NCBI GenBank assembly: GCA_033002965.1 | Contig: JAURVB010012932.1 | Span: 1-64,000 of the forward strand | Source of the DNA: Piper betle | Lineage: Eukaryota; Streptophyta; Magnoliopsida; Piperales; Piperaceae | Direction of reading: 5' to 3' | DNA: 64,000 nucleotides | Shown: positions 49,712 to 61,106 of the stretch, in pieces | Position numbering within the stretch: position 1 is the first letter of the stretch | How the letters are laid out: each line of letters starts with the position of its first letter | Program-made: the position numbers and the translations under genes | The notes under the pieces: generated by a model | What the model was told of the DNA's origin: nothing | Database searches by the model: none | What the model saw: only the letters and a program-made list of their open reading frames with translations

Positions 49712-50815
49712 AAAAGCCCTCGCTCGGCGGCGTGTGACCGGAGAAGAGAGACGGCCGCCGCCGCCGACGTTTGTCCCGGCGAACCCAGCAAATCTCGGCC
49801 CGGCCGTGGTCAGGCTCGTACTATAACCTAATTCTCTGAACCAAACCAAACGCGCTTTGGAGAAAAAAAACACGAACCAAACAATTTATGACCCCCTTGT
49901 CATTTTCGCGACCTCTTATTCCTTAATAAATAAAAATACTAGCCGTGGATTGCGGGGGGCATTATATAAATTGATTTATAGAAAAAATATTTACATAAAA
50001 TTTTTATTAAATATTTTTTAAAAAATAGAAGTTTGTTGTAATTGTTTATATATTTTTGTATATATGCATATATTTTGAAACCTAATAGATATGAAAAGAT
50101 ATTATTTGTCAAAAAATTAATTTTGTGATTTAATGGAGTCAATAGTTGTTTGAATCTTAATTTTATTGTTCGTTAAAATATTTATTGTTATTTTTGGAGA
50201 TTGATTGTTTTTAAAACAATTATTTTGTGACTTTAATTCTTAATTTTTTTGTTAGTTAAAAAAATCTTAATTTTATTATTAATAAAAAAATTTCAGTTAT
50301 TTTTTGAGACAGTTTATTTGTGAAAAGAGTAAAATTAAGATGATGCAATAAATCTGCTTTAAAAATGAAGGTCGACTTAATTGTAAAAAACCCGGTACAC
50401 CTTTTTTCGTTTTAAGATTGTCAATAATAAAGTCACACATGTATGTGATAGGATCCATAACATCCAATCTTGATTAAAATTTTAAATTATCATTAAACAT
50501 GCAAAATTTTAATATGTGCTGATACATATCATTAAAATCTTAATTATTCGTTTTCCCTACCAAAAAAAATCTGATTGGTTGCAAAACCATACAATAAGTT
50601 ACTACACTTTCACCGTAAAAACTCTTATCTGCCTAATCGTTTACGGATGATTCTACCAATAATTAAATTATGATTATGAACGGGCCTTTAGGGTGCAACG
50701 ATCGGAAAGGTCGACTTCATCAACTACCTGCTGATAAGATAATCTGTGAATGAACATACTACAAAGTATATATACACGAATCTTTGAACCACTGTCGGCA
50801 GTTTTTAGGGAGTCA
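49712..50815. other. AT-rich spacer left of the chromovirus
   Basis: The first 150 bases are the former promoter of the SRD2-like gene. The rest is AT-rich non-coding sequence. Nothing conserved was recognised. Confidence 0.4.
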
Positions 50816-50882
50816 ACTTTCTGCAAATCTAACAAAGCAAAGCACGAGTACAAAATCCACGACGTACCCCAAACCAATCCAT
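50816..50882. repeat. Left copy of a 67-base perfect duplication flanking the chromovirus
   Basis: Identical over 67 bases to 59097-59163 (starts actttctgcaaatct, ends ccaaaccaatccat). One extra T (50883) separates it from the LTR start at 50884. A normal Ty3 insertion makes a 5-base duplication; the five bases next to each LTR (ccatt and acttt) do not match. Confidence 0.95.
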
Positions 50883-50883
50883 T

Positions 50884-52653
50884 TGTTACAGCCTTAGTCC
50901 GAGGACGTGCTGGGTGCGCGGGATTGGGCAGTTGTTCCCATGCATGCCGGGTCCGACACAAGTAGCACGGGGCTATTCGAGTGGTGAAACAACTGGTTGA
51001 GGCTAACACGGTGTTATAGTTGCAGGTAACGAAGTGCCGAGCATGAGTCAGGTCGGAGACCAAATAAACCTCAAGATGATCGAGACAAGTGCTGGCGATC
51101 GAGCACTTGGGCGTCGAATCATGATCGAGAATTGGTGCCGAGAACCGAGCACGAGGACTCGAGGTTGATCGCTACGTGCGGATCACAGGAGTGCCGGGAG
51201 TGCGCTGGTTCGATGCTGGGGTGTGATCACTAGCGTGCGCTAGCGAGGAGTTGGCGTGAACGAGCATGATCCAGCGCTGCCGAGACATCGGTGCAGCGTG
51301 CTCGAGCATTGGGCGCTAGTGGGGTTGATGATCGAGCCATAACTGAGACTTGGCTAACGAGCACACACGAGTCGTGATCGAGTCGTGATCGGTAGCGAGG
51401 GGTCTGGCTGCACCAGCATGATCGATAGATGGAGTTGATCGGTACTAGTGATTTATCGGTAGCAGGGGTTATCGGTGGTGCGTCTGGGACGTGCACGAGG
51501 TTTGCTGGTTTTGGTCGAGCCGAAGACTTGGGTCGAGCCAGGGGTTGGACGTGTGGTGGTTGTAACTAACTACAAGTGCTGGACTTTGTTTGCCGATAGA
51601 GATGGGGCTGATCTTGATCGGAATCTTGGGGATAAGATTGCAACTGAAATCAGAGATAAGCATGCCCAGGGCCGGATTGAATTGAGACGTCAAGGAAGTC
51701 CAGGTTCGTGGGAGATCTTGGAGATAATCTTTTGGGAAAAGATTATGCTCGGATTACAGCTTATCTTGGAACTGATTTGTAACAACGTGGATACTCCTTT
51801 ATAAGGAGGGAGCCGACGTGAAGAAAAGTAGAAGAAGAACTACCGAGAAGGGTCTGGGTGCAACCTCGTGGTCTTTCTTGTGGAGAAGAGAGAAACCTCA
51901 TCAAGCAAAGTCGTGGAGTGCTGCAGATCAATTCTGGGAGTTGATTCTTCACGAGTTCGACAGCATAGAGTTGCTGGTCGTGGTGCTGTGATTGGAGGTA
52001 CGACGTAGTTCTTCTCATAACCTAGTTTGCATTACTTGGTTGAGGGTTTTGCATGTAAACGAGTAGGTCGTGGGTGGCTGCTCGGGGTTGTGATTTGTGA
52101 GGACGATTGTGAGTGTGGGTGCTCTAGTTCTCGCTACTCTTCAGGGGAAGAGTTGAACACCGTGGGGTTTGCGTGTCCATGGGGTGATTGTTGTATCCTT
52201 GTTTTTGTGTATAATTCAAGGTTGGAACTGGGGTTCCGTAATTGTGGTGTTGGCGTCTGATTTTGGGTACTAGCGGCGTTCTTTGATTCCGGGAACTTGC
52301 TGCGATACCGATCAGGGGATTGGTGTCAGGATCGACATTGGGTGATCGATCAGAGTCGCTACATACTACTTACTTGGTTTGCTATTGTGGATGTTTTGAG
52401 AATTATCTATCGGTACCGAACGATATTGTGCACTGGGCAATTTGGGTGCTGGTATTCGTGTTCGGCGTGCATCGTGATTTGCAGGAACTCAAGGGAGTGG
52501 CTTCGTGTCTCTTATAGAGATCGTCCCGCTACACGTGCAGTGGGGTTTCTGTTGCGTACTTTGAAAGGAGGCTGGTGTTTCGGGAGTGAAATACGCCGCA
52601 CGGTTTGCTGTTGGGGCGAAAAATTTTGTCCCATAGATAGCGGCCCGTGACAG
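50884..52653 (+). repeat. 5' LTR of the chromovirus (1770 bases)
   Basis: It starts tgttacagcc and ends cggcccgtgaca, with TG and CA termini, and aligns over its whole length to 57302-59096. It holds the promoter used for the element's RNA (TATA-like box at 51798). Confidence 0.95.
51798..51805 (+). promoter_or_regulatory. TATA-like box in the 5' LTR
   Basis: TTTATAAG in the context ctcctttataaggaggg, the only good TATA candidate in the central LTR and conserved in the 3' LTR. It would place the U3/R boundary near 51830. Inference from motif only. Confidence 0.45.
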
Positions 52654-52655
52654 AG

Positions 52656-52667
52656 GTATCATAGCCC
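52656..52667 (+). other. Primer-binding site, initiator Met-tRNA type
   Basis: ggtatcatagcc, two bases after the 5' LTR, matches the plant initiator-tRNA-Met complement ggtatcagagcc except for one base. This is the usual primer of plant Ty3 elements. Confidence 0.75.
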
Positions 52668-52755
52668 AATTTCGGTGAAAACTGGTCGACGAAGCATCCT
52701 GTGAAGAAGTTGCACTATAACCTTCGGGGGAGGGTTCTCCACATTTACCGGTGAG

Positions 52756-55700
52756 ATGGATACTCGATCCACTGAAGCTCTCAAAGAGAGGGTCACACGG
52801 CTGGAAGTGCTGGTAGGTGGGCCTACCAGTGACGGAGATGGACACACCGTCTTCGACAAATTGCAGTCTCTGGCAGAAGGGTTGTGGGACTTGAACACTC
52901 GGTTTACCACTTGGGCCGAGTCCAGCCAGGTGCGAGGTGAGACGGCGGAGATGGGAGATCTCCGGGCTGCGGTTGAGGAAATGCACGCAGATGTGGCTTT
53001 GCTCAAACAAGTGTGGGTAGCGCGGCCTCAGCAGGGAATTGCTGATCGTGTGGTAGAAGAAGCCGTTCCAGGAAGGCTCAAGGTGCCCGAGCCAAAGAAG
53101 TTCGAGGGGACCAGGTCAGCCAAGGACCTGGAGAATTTCATCTGGGACATGCTGGAATACTTCACTGCTGCAAAGATTCCCGAAGATAGCCAGGTTTCGA
53201 TGGCCAGTATGTTTATGACCGGTGATGCCAAGTTATGGTACAAATGTCGCGCCGAAGAGGATGAAGCAGCTGGTCGACATCGGATTGAGACTTGGGAGTT
53301 CCTAAAAAGGAGCTTCGGGAGCAATTCTTTCCAACCAACACTACATGGGTGGCGAGGTCTCAATTGCTAACGGTTGAGACAGACAGGAACAGTTAGGGAG
53401 TACGTCAAAGACTTCAGCTCTTGTCTCCTCGACATCAAGAATATGTCGGAGGATGATAAGTTATTCAACTTTATCAATGGTTTGGAGACTTGGGCGCAGA
53501 TAGAACTAAAGAGGCAGAAGGTACAGGATTTACCTGCAGCTTTGGTGGCAGCCGACGCACTGGTGGATATTAGGCCAGGGCCAAGCAACACAGACGTGGG
53601 TCCGGCTAAGAAACTCCAGGGTGGTCAGGGCAATCAGCGGGGTGGCATGAGGAAGCCCTCCAGAAGACCGAAGAAGAAGTTTCAGAACTTCAGTGCAGGG
53701 ACTCAGGACAGGAAGGTAGCTGATCTGAAGAAGTCCGGGTGTTTTCTGTGCAATGGTCCGCATTTGGCTCGAGAGTGTCCGACCAAGGGCAAGCTCAGTG
53801 CCTTGGTGGCCGAAGCAGACCATGACCAGGAGGATGCGGGTCCTTCTGCTCGAGCATCTACCCTTCAGATACTCGAGGCATTGAGAGCTGGAAGAGCAGC
53901 TTCAGGGGGAGCCGATTTGATGTTTGTTCTGTGTGTAGTGAATGGGAGGAAGGTTTCAGCCTTGATAGACACTGGGGCAACCCATAGTTTTGTCTCCAAG
54001 GGGATGGCTACGGAGCTGGGGCTGAAAACCGGGACCAACACAAGTAAGATTAAGGCAGTGAACTCACAGGCGAAGCAGGTGAATGGCATTGCTAGAGGTG
54101 TCAGACTAAACCTGGGAGAATTCGAGGGCCGAGTGGATCTCATGGTCATCGAGATGGATGACTTTGGTTTGATCCTCGGCAATGCGTTTATGAGTACTGC
54201 TGGAGTGGGAGTTTTTCCACACCTGGGAGGTATACTGATCATGAACACGGCGGGTGCAAGCTTTGTTTGTGGCAGTGGGAGACCTTCTGGGGTCGAGGAC
54301 CGCACTTTTAGTGGCGAGCACTTGTCAGCAATGCAAGTGGCTCGGGGGTGCAAGCGGGGAGCCTCGACTTATCTTGCTGTGATGAGAGAGGTCCAGCCGG
54401 ATCACGTGGTGGTGGTGCCGGACGAACTGTTGGAACTGTTGGAAGGCTATTCCGATGTGATGCCAACTGAATTGCCAGACGGGTTACCTCCCAAAAGGAC
54501 GATCGAACACCGGATCGAGCTGGAGCCAGGGGCAAGAGCACTAACGAAGGCGCCATATAGGATGTCGCCTAAAGAACTCACAGAACTCAAAATCCAGCTG
54601 GGGGAGCTACTGGATTCGGGGAAAATTCAGCCATCGACTGCACCGTATGGGGCGCCAGTTCTATTCCAGGAGAAGCACGACAGGTCGATGAGACTATGCG
54701 TCGACTATCGGGGACTGAATAAGGTGACCATCAAGAATAAGTACCCAGTTCCTTTAATTGCTGATCTGTTTGACAGGTTGAGTGGAGCGCGGGTCTTCAC
54801 TAAGCTGGACTTGAGGTCAGGATACTGGCAAGTCCGGATTGCGCCGGAGGATGTGTCAAAAACAACTATGGTCACAAGGTATGGGTCTTTTGAATTCCTT
54901 GTGATGCCATTTGGGTTGACAAATGCGCCAGCTACTTTCTGCAACTTGATGAATGATGTGTTTCATGATTATCTCGACAAGTTTGTGGTTGTGTATCTGG
55001 ATGATATAGTTGTTTATAGTGAGTCCATGGAGGAGCACCGTGGACACCTGAAGCAGGTTATGGATCGCCTAAGGGAACATCAACTCTTTGTGAAGAAAGA
55101 GAAGTGTGAGTTCGGCCTGGAGGAAATTAGTTTTCTCGGCCATAAAGTTGGTCAGGGGTCGGTGCGCATGGAGGAATCAAAGGTCCGAGCCATTGCCGAG
55201 TGGCCGGAACCGACGAAGGTGACAGAGGTGAGAAGCTTCCTAGGTTTGGCCAACTACTACCGGAAGTTCATACATGGGTACAGCCATGTAGTGTCACCGT
55301 TGACTGATCTGTTGAGGAAGGGACAGTCATGGGCGTGGACGGGTTCATGCCAAGCAGCTTTTGATGAGTTGAAAGCACCTATACCTTCTAAGCCGATACT
55401 GAAGTTGCCGGACTTCAGTCGACCGTTTGAGGTGGTGACAGACGCTTCAGACAAGGCAGTCGGAGGAGTACTACAGCAGGATGGGCATCCGATAGCTTTT
55501 GAGAGTTGGAAGCTGAAGGACACTGAGACGAGGTACTCAGCGCATGAGAAGGAGATGCTTGCAGTGGTACATTGCCTTCGAGTGTGGCGAGTGTATTTGC
55601 TGGGATCCAAGTTCGTGGTGATCACGGATAACGTAGCTAACACTTTCTTCAAGACCCAGAAGAAACTATCCCCGAGACAAGCGAGATGGCAAGAGTTTCT

Positions 55701-57315
55701 GGCGGAGTACGACTTTGAGTGGTTGCACCAGCCGGGAAAGACGAATCAGGTGGCAGATGCCCTGAGTCGAAAGAACATGGAGGTGGTGGCAGCTATATCA
55801 GAAATTTAGACTGAGATAATGGGGCAAGTCCGGGAGTTAGCAAGAGACGACCCAGAGTACAAGAAGCTGGTTGACAGGATCAGTGAGGGGCTGATTCAAA
55901 AATATTGGACTGAAGATGGAGTGGTTTACGCCAGTGGGGGTCGGCTTTATATCCCTACGGGTAGACTACGGCGAAAGCTAATGGAGGAGTCCCACGACAC
56001 CCAGTGGGCAGGACATCCTGGGAGAGACAGGATGTACGCTCTAATGACCAGGGTGTATTATTGGCCGGGAATGAAGGCTGATATCGAAGCTTTCGTCTGG
56101 TCTTGCTTAGTTTGCCAGCAAGACAAGGTGGAGAGACGACTAGAGGCAGGCTTGCTGCAGCCTCTACCTACACCAACGAGGCCGTGGAGTTCGGTTTCGA
56201 TGGACTTTGTGTCCGGATTCCCCAAGGTGAGGGGGATGTCGTCGGTGATGGTGGTTGTAGATCGATTCTCAAAGTATGCCGTAGTTACAGCAGCTCCACA
56301 GAAATGCTCAACCGAGAAGACTGCTGAACTGTTCTTTAGGAACGTGGTCAAGTACTTTGGAGTACTGGCAGATATAGTGAGTGATCGAGACTCCAGGTTC
56401 ACAGGGAGATTCTGGACGTGCTTGTTTGGTTTACTAGGGAGTAAGCTGAACTTCTCTACAGCTAATCATCCTCAGTCTGACGGGCAGACTGAGAGGACGA
56501 ATGCTCTACTCGAGGAGTATTTGAGGCATTTCGTCACAGCCAGCCAGGGGAACTGGTTGGATCTTCTTGATGCGGCGCAGTTTTGTTATAATCTGCATCG
56601 TTCCTCAGCAACGGGACTGAGTCCTTTCGAGGTTGCTACAGGCTACCAGCCTCTTACACCACTGGAGGTAGCTTTGCAAGGGCGCGGAGCGAAGTGTCCA
56701 GCAGCATACAGGTTTGCCCGAGACAGGCAGGAGCTGTATGAGGATGCGGTGGATTCACTAGCCAAAGCAACACGCAGAATGAAGAGATATGCCGACTTGA
56801 GGAGAAGGCCGGTATCATTCAGCGTAGGGGACAAAGTAATGCTGAGACTCACACCACAGATCTGGAAGAAGATCAGACGTACCGAGGTGCACAGGGGATT
56901 AGTGCAGCGGTATGACGGTCCTTTTGAGGTGGAGAAGGTGATCGGGAGCGTGGCTTACAAGTTGAAGCTTCCGGAGAGGTATCAACTTCACCCAGTATTT
57001 CATGTTAGCTTTCTCAAGCCATTCCATGAGGATGTGGTCGATCCGAGGAGAGCTCATCCAAGGAGAGCTCCACCTACTGTCCGGCGGCAATACGTGAAGA
57101 AGGTGGGGAAGATTTTGGCGCATAGGCAAGGTGCACCAAACACCGGGATTGAGTATCTTATCAAGTGGAAGGGCGAACCGAGGAGTGAAGCTAGTTGGGA
57201 GCGAGCAAGGGACTTGTGGCAGTTTGAGAGAAGAATCAAGAAGTACCAGGGAGGACTTAACCCTCTGATGAGGACATCAGATCTCATTGGTGGGGGTGAG
57301 CTGTTACAGCCTTAG
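52756..57315 (+). pseudogene. Chromovirus gag-pol polyprotein with three lesions
   Basis: Gag begins MDTRSTEALKERVTRLEVLV, with a coiled-coil-like N-terminus. Its frame is lost in an A-run near 53303-53309 and regained near 53364-53372. The zinc knuckle is [13 protein letters not shown]; the protease has [13 protein letters not shown]; reverse transcriptase has [24 protein letters not shown] and the YLDDIVVYS catalytic core; RNase H has [16 protein letters not shown] at 55807-55809 stops the frame after RNase H. Integrase follows in the same frame, with an HHCC-type zinc region (HPGRDRMYALM, CLVCQQDK), a DDE core (SMDFVSGFP, SDRDSRF, NHPQSDGQTERTN) and a C-terminal chromodomain (GIEYLIKWKGEPRSEASWE). 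The stop codon lies 14 bases inside the 3' LTR. Protein made from this copy would be incomplete. Confidence 0.92.
57288..57301 (+). other. Polypurine tract
   Basis: The purine-rich stretch ggtgggggtgag directly precedes the 3' LTR start at 57302 and should prime plus-strand DNA synthesis. It overlaps the end of the coding frame. Confidence 0.65.
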
Positions 57316-59096
57316 TCCGAGGACATGCCGGGTGCGCGGGATTGGGCAGTTGTTCCCATGCATGCCGGGTCCGACACGAGTAGCACGGGGCTATTCGAGT
57401 GGTGAAACAACTGGTTGAGGCTAACACGGTGTTATAGTTGCAGGTAACGAAGTGCCGAGCATGAGTCAGGTTGGAGACCAAATAAACCTCAAGATGATCG
57501 AGACAAGTGCTGGCGACCGAGCACTTGGGCGTCGGATCATGATCGAGAATTGGTGCCGAGAACCGAGCACGAGGACTCGAGGTTGATCGCTACGTGCGGA
57601 TCACAGGAGTGCCGGGAGTGCGCTGGTTCGATGCTGGGGTGTGATCACTAGCGTGCGCTAGCGAGGAGTTGGCGTGAACGAGCATGATCGAGCGCTGCCG
57701 AGACATCGGTGCAGCGTGCTCGAGCATTGGGCGCTAGCGGGGTTGATGATCGAGCCATAACCGAGCATGACCGAGACTTGGCTAACGAGCACACACGAGC
57801 CGTGATCGAGTCGTGATCGGTAGCGAGGGGTCTGGCTGCACCAGCATGATCGATAGATGGAGTTGATCGGTACTAGTGATTTATCGGTAGCAGGGGTTAT
57901 CGGTGGTGCGTCTGGGACGTGCACGAGGTTTGCTGGTTTTGGTCGAGCCGAAGACTTGGGTCGAGCCAGGGGTTGGACGTGTGGTGGTTGTAACTAACTA
58001 CAAGTGCTGGACTTTGTTTGCCGATAGAGATGGGGCTGATCTTGATCGGAATCTTGGGGATAAGATTGCAACTGAAATCAGAGATAAGCATGCCCAGGGC
58101 CGGATTGAATTGAGACGTCAAGGAAGTCCAGGTTCGTGGGAGATCTTGGAGATAATCTTTTGGGAAAAGATTATGCTCGGATTACAGCTTATCTTGGAAC
58201 TGATTTGTAACAACGTGGATACTCCTTTATAAGGAGGGAGCCGACGTGAAGAAAAGTAGAAGAAGAACTACCGAGAAGGGTCTGGGTGCAACGTTGTGGT
58301 CTTTCTTGTGGAGAAGAGAGAAACCTCATCAAGCAAAGTCGTGGAGTGCTGCAGATCAATTCCGGGAGTTGATTCTTCACGAGTTCGACGACATAGAGTT
58401 GCTGGTCGTGGTGCTGTGATTGGAGGTACGACGTAGTTCTTCTCATAACCTAGTTTGCATTACTTGGTTGAGGGTTTTGCATGTAAACGAGTAGGTCGTG
58501 GGTGGCTGCTCGGGGTTGTGATTTGTGAGGACGATTGTGAGTGTGGGTGCTCTAGTTCTCGCTACTCTTCAGGGGAAGAGTTGAACACCGTGGGGTTTGC
58601 ATGTCCATGGTGTAAGCGATCATAGGGGTGATTGCTGTATCCTTGTTTTTGTGTATAATTCAAGGTTGGAACCGGGGTTCCGTAATTGTGGTGTTGGCGT
58701 CTGATTTTGGGTACTAGCGGCGTTCTTTGATTCCGGGAACTTGCTGCGATACCGATCAGGGGATTGGTGTCAGGATCGACATTGGGTGATCGATCAGAGT
58801 CGCTACATATTACTTACTTGGTTTGCTATTGTGGATGTTTTGAGAATTATCTATCGGTACCGAACGATATCGTGCACTGGGCAATTTGGGTGCTGGTATT
58901 CGTGTTCAGCGTGCATCGTGATTTGCAGGAACTCAGGGGAGTGGCTTCGTGTCTCTTATAGAGATTGTCCCGCTACACGTGCAGTGGGGTTTCTGTTGCG
59001 TACTTTGAAGGGAGGCTGGTGTTTCGGGAGTGAAATACGCCGCACGGTTTGCTGTTGGGGCGAAAAATTTTGTCCCATAGAGAGCGGCCCGTGACA
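57302..59096 (+). repeat. 3' LTR of the chromovirus (1795 bases)
   Basis: Same termini as the 5' LTR. It carries two insertions relative to it, about 10 bases near 57762 and about 16 bases near 58608. The last six codons of gag-pol run into it. Confidence 0.95.
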
Positions 59097-59163
59097 ACTT
59101 TCTGCAAATCTAACAAAGCAAAGCACGAGTACAAAATCCACGACGTACCCCAAACCAATCCAT
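59097..59163. repeat. Right copy of the 67-base flank duplication
   Basis: It starts at the first base after the 3' LTR and is identical to 50816-50882. Beyond it the flanking sequence continues ccatgatacc without further match to the left flank. Confidence 0.95.
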
Positions 59164-59223
59164 CCATGATACCAATTTCCAAGAGAAACAAAATTTAAGA
59201 TCACCAAAGCCCCTATAAGCCAC

Positions 59224-59258
<35 letters not shown>

Positions 59259-61106
59259 AAAGCAGCTCGTATATGAATGCAGTAAATGGCTTACTTTCTC
59301 TTTATTGTCAAGCATTCCTTCTTACCCACCAAATTGGTGTCAAGGTATTGCTCAAGTTACAAACTTGTTAGGCTGCAACTTTCCAGTAGCTTAGAAGTTC
59401 AACTTGTCTACGCAAAAAGCTAGAACTGGTTCGGTCTCATGACATTTGCATACCAGTTTAAGAAACCCTCTTAACTTTCCTTTGGCGTCAAGCTGGGAGT
59501 CCCTTCATCTAACTCAAAAAACACACCACCATTTTACCCATTTTTAGCTTGGAATGACTATGCTATATGGAGTATGTACATTATGATCGCATAGAAAACA
59601 AATACCATATCTCAATTTGAAAAGTTAGGAACCCATGAGAAACTATAGTTATCTTAATCTCTTTATTTTATGTACATCATGGTCATTTGGTTTTAGGAAT
59701 CAATTAATAACACTTCCAAAAGCATACACAAGATATAGATATCAATTTCTATCAATGTAGATAGACTAGATTTGAAGTCACTTTTGGGTATCATTTCAGA
59801 AGAGAGATGAAGATGGAAGATTGGCCATCTCAACTTTCTTCTTCAATTTCATGCCCAAGTTTCGGTTTATGGCTTCTTGTGGCCGGCGAGAGAATGAAAC
59901 TATAGAACGCCACGGGGATACCAGAATAAAAGCTTTGCAATTTGTTGTAACTGTGCAACTTGAGTTTGCTGTATTTAATTTGGTTGTTGGTAGGGTGTTC
60001 ACATGATGAAGAACAGAGATGATGAGAAAGTCTTCAACTACATGCACAAGCAAGGTGCAGCTATCTCCCTTCATCTGTTTTTAAGGACTACTTTAATCTG
60101 CTTATTCATTAAAGATTGGAAGCCTCTTCATTACTGCATGTAGAAATTAGCAAAGTCCAAATTAGCCCATCTTCTCCTCATTATAACTCCTCGAAATGAT
60201 AAACAAGAGCCCCCATTGCTAATCAATTGAAAACCCACCTGATTAATAAAAGATTATTGACATTACAGATTGTAACATCCCACCAACTACTTTGAGTAAG
60301 AAGACAATAAGATAGAAGTTTATTAGCTTGTGACACAATGCATTCCTCACATCCGAGTTAAACTCCAATATTGTTGATCATGGCTATAAATTGAAAAGAG
60401 TACTCCATGTCAATTTGGCTTATAATCTTTAGTCAAGTGTTAAAATATCACCGAATTCTTTGGTTAAATAGGGAGTTATTAATTGCTAATACAAGTTATG
60501 AACCAGCCACTCAATTCCTAGTCTAAAAACATAAATATATACCAAACTTCACATCTACCGGCTTTATGGGTTAAATTCAATGATTATTAGAAATAATTCT
60601 AGGTCTAACTTGAAGTTGATTCCGAGTCGACATAAACTATTTATTTACAGTGATGTCTAATTGTGTATTATAGAGGTGATACAGTTGAGCTTCTCGCACT
60701 AAGAACGGTGGGAGGTTATTATATATTCCTGATACAGGGAAGCCTATCAATATCTGGGGAGGCAGTCTGCGGTTTGAATCGAATTTATGGCACTTCGAGA
60801 GGTGGCAGATGAAGATTCAAGGTGCCATTAAGGTGAAGATGGATGGGTAGGTCAATGCCTTTATAACGCGTATAGAGGCCTTTGAGCTTGAGTGGGGGGG
60901 AGCAGAGGCATGGTGTAAGGTGACAAAGAGAAATCACGGAAAAGAGAGTCAAATAGATTGCAAGGAAAGAGCATACTACCCCTTGTTCTAAAGAAGAGTT
61001 GCGGGTCATTTTCTTTGGTCCTCTTCTTGCCAGTATATGTTCTGATCAAGTTTTAATAGTAATGGAGAGGTGAGGGAAGGCAGCAAACTTGAAGGCACAG
61101 AAAGAA
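59164..61106. other. Spacer and promoter of the Neprosin-family gene
   Basis: Holds a (TC)n(TA)n microsatellite at about 59222-59258. No conserved coding frame or RNA gene was recognised in nearly 2 kb. The promoter should be in the last few hundred bases; no certain TATA box was found. Confidence 0.4.

Larger units (their letters stand above)
50884..59096 (+). mobile_element. Ty3-type chromovirus LTR retrotransposon, 8.2 kb, both LTRs present
   Basis: LTR 50884-52653, primer-binding site at 52656, gag-pol 52756-57315, polypurine tract before 57302, LTR 57302-59096. The domain order gag, protease, reverse transcriptase, RNase H, integrase, chromodomain identifies a chromovirus; the long LTRs suggest the Tekay/Del side, not proven. 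The LTRs differ at about 24 positions, counted by eye, and by two indels of about 10 and 16 bases, most substitutions being transitions, as expected for a methylated insertion of moderate age. Coding lesions make it non-autonomous. It lies between the SRD2-like locus and the Neprosin gene. Confidence 0.95.

Noticed and set aside
50674..51063. 129-residue minus-strand frame spanning the left flank and the LTR
   Set aside because: It crosses the insertion boundary, so it cannot be an ancestral gene. Similar frames recur at the right flank only because of the 67-base duplication and the LTR.
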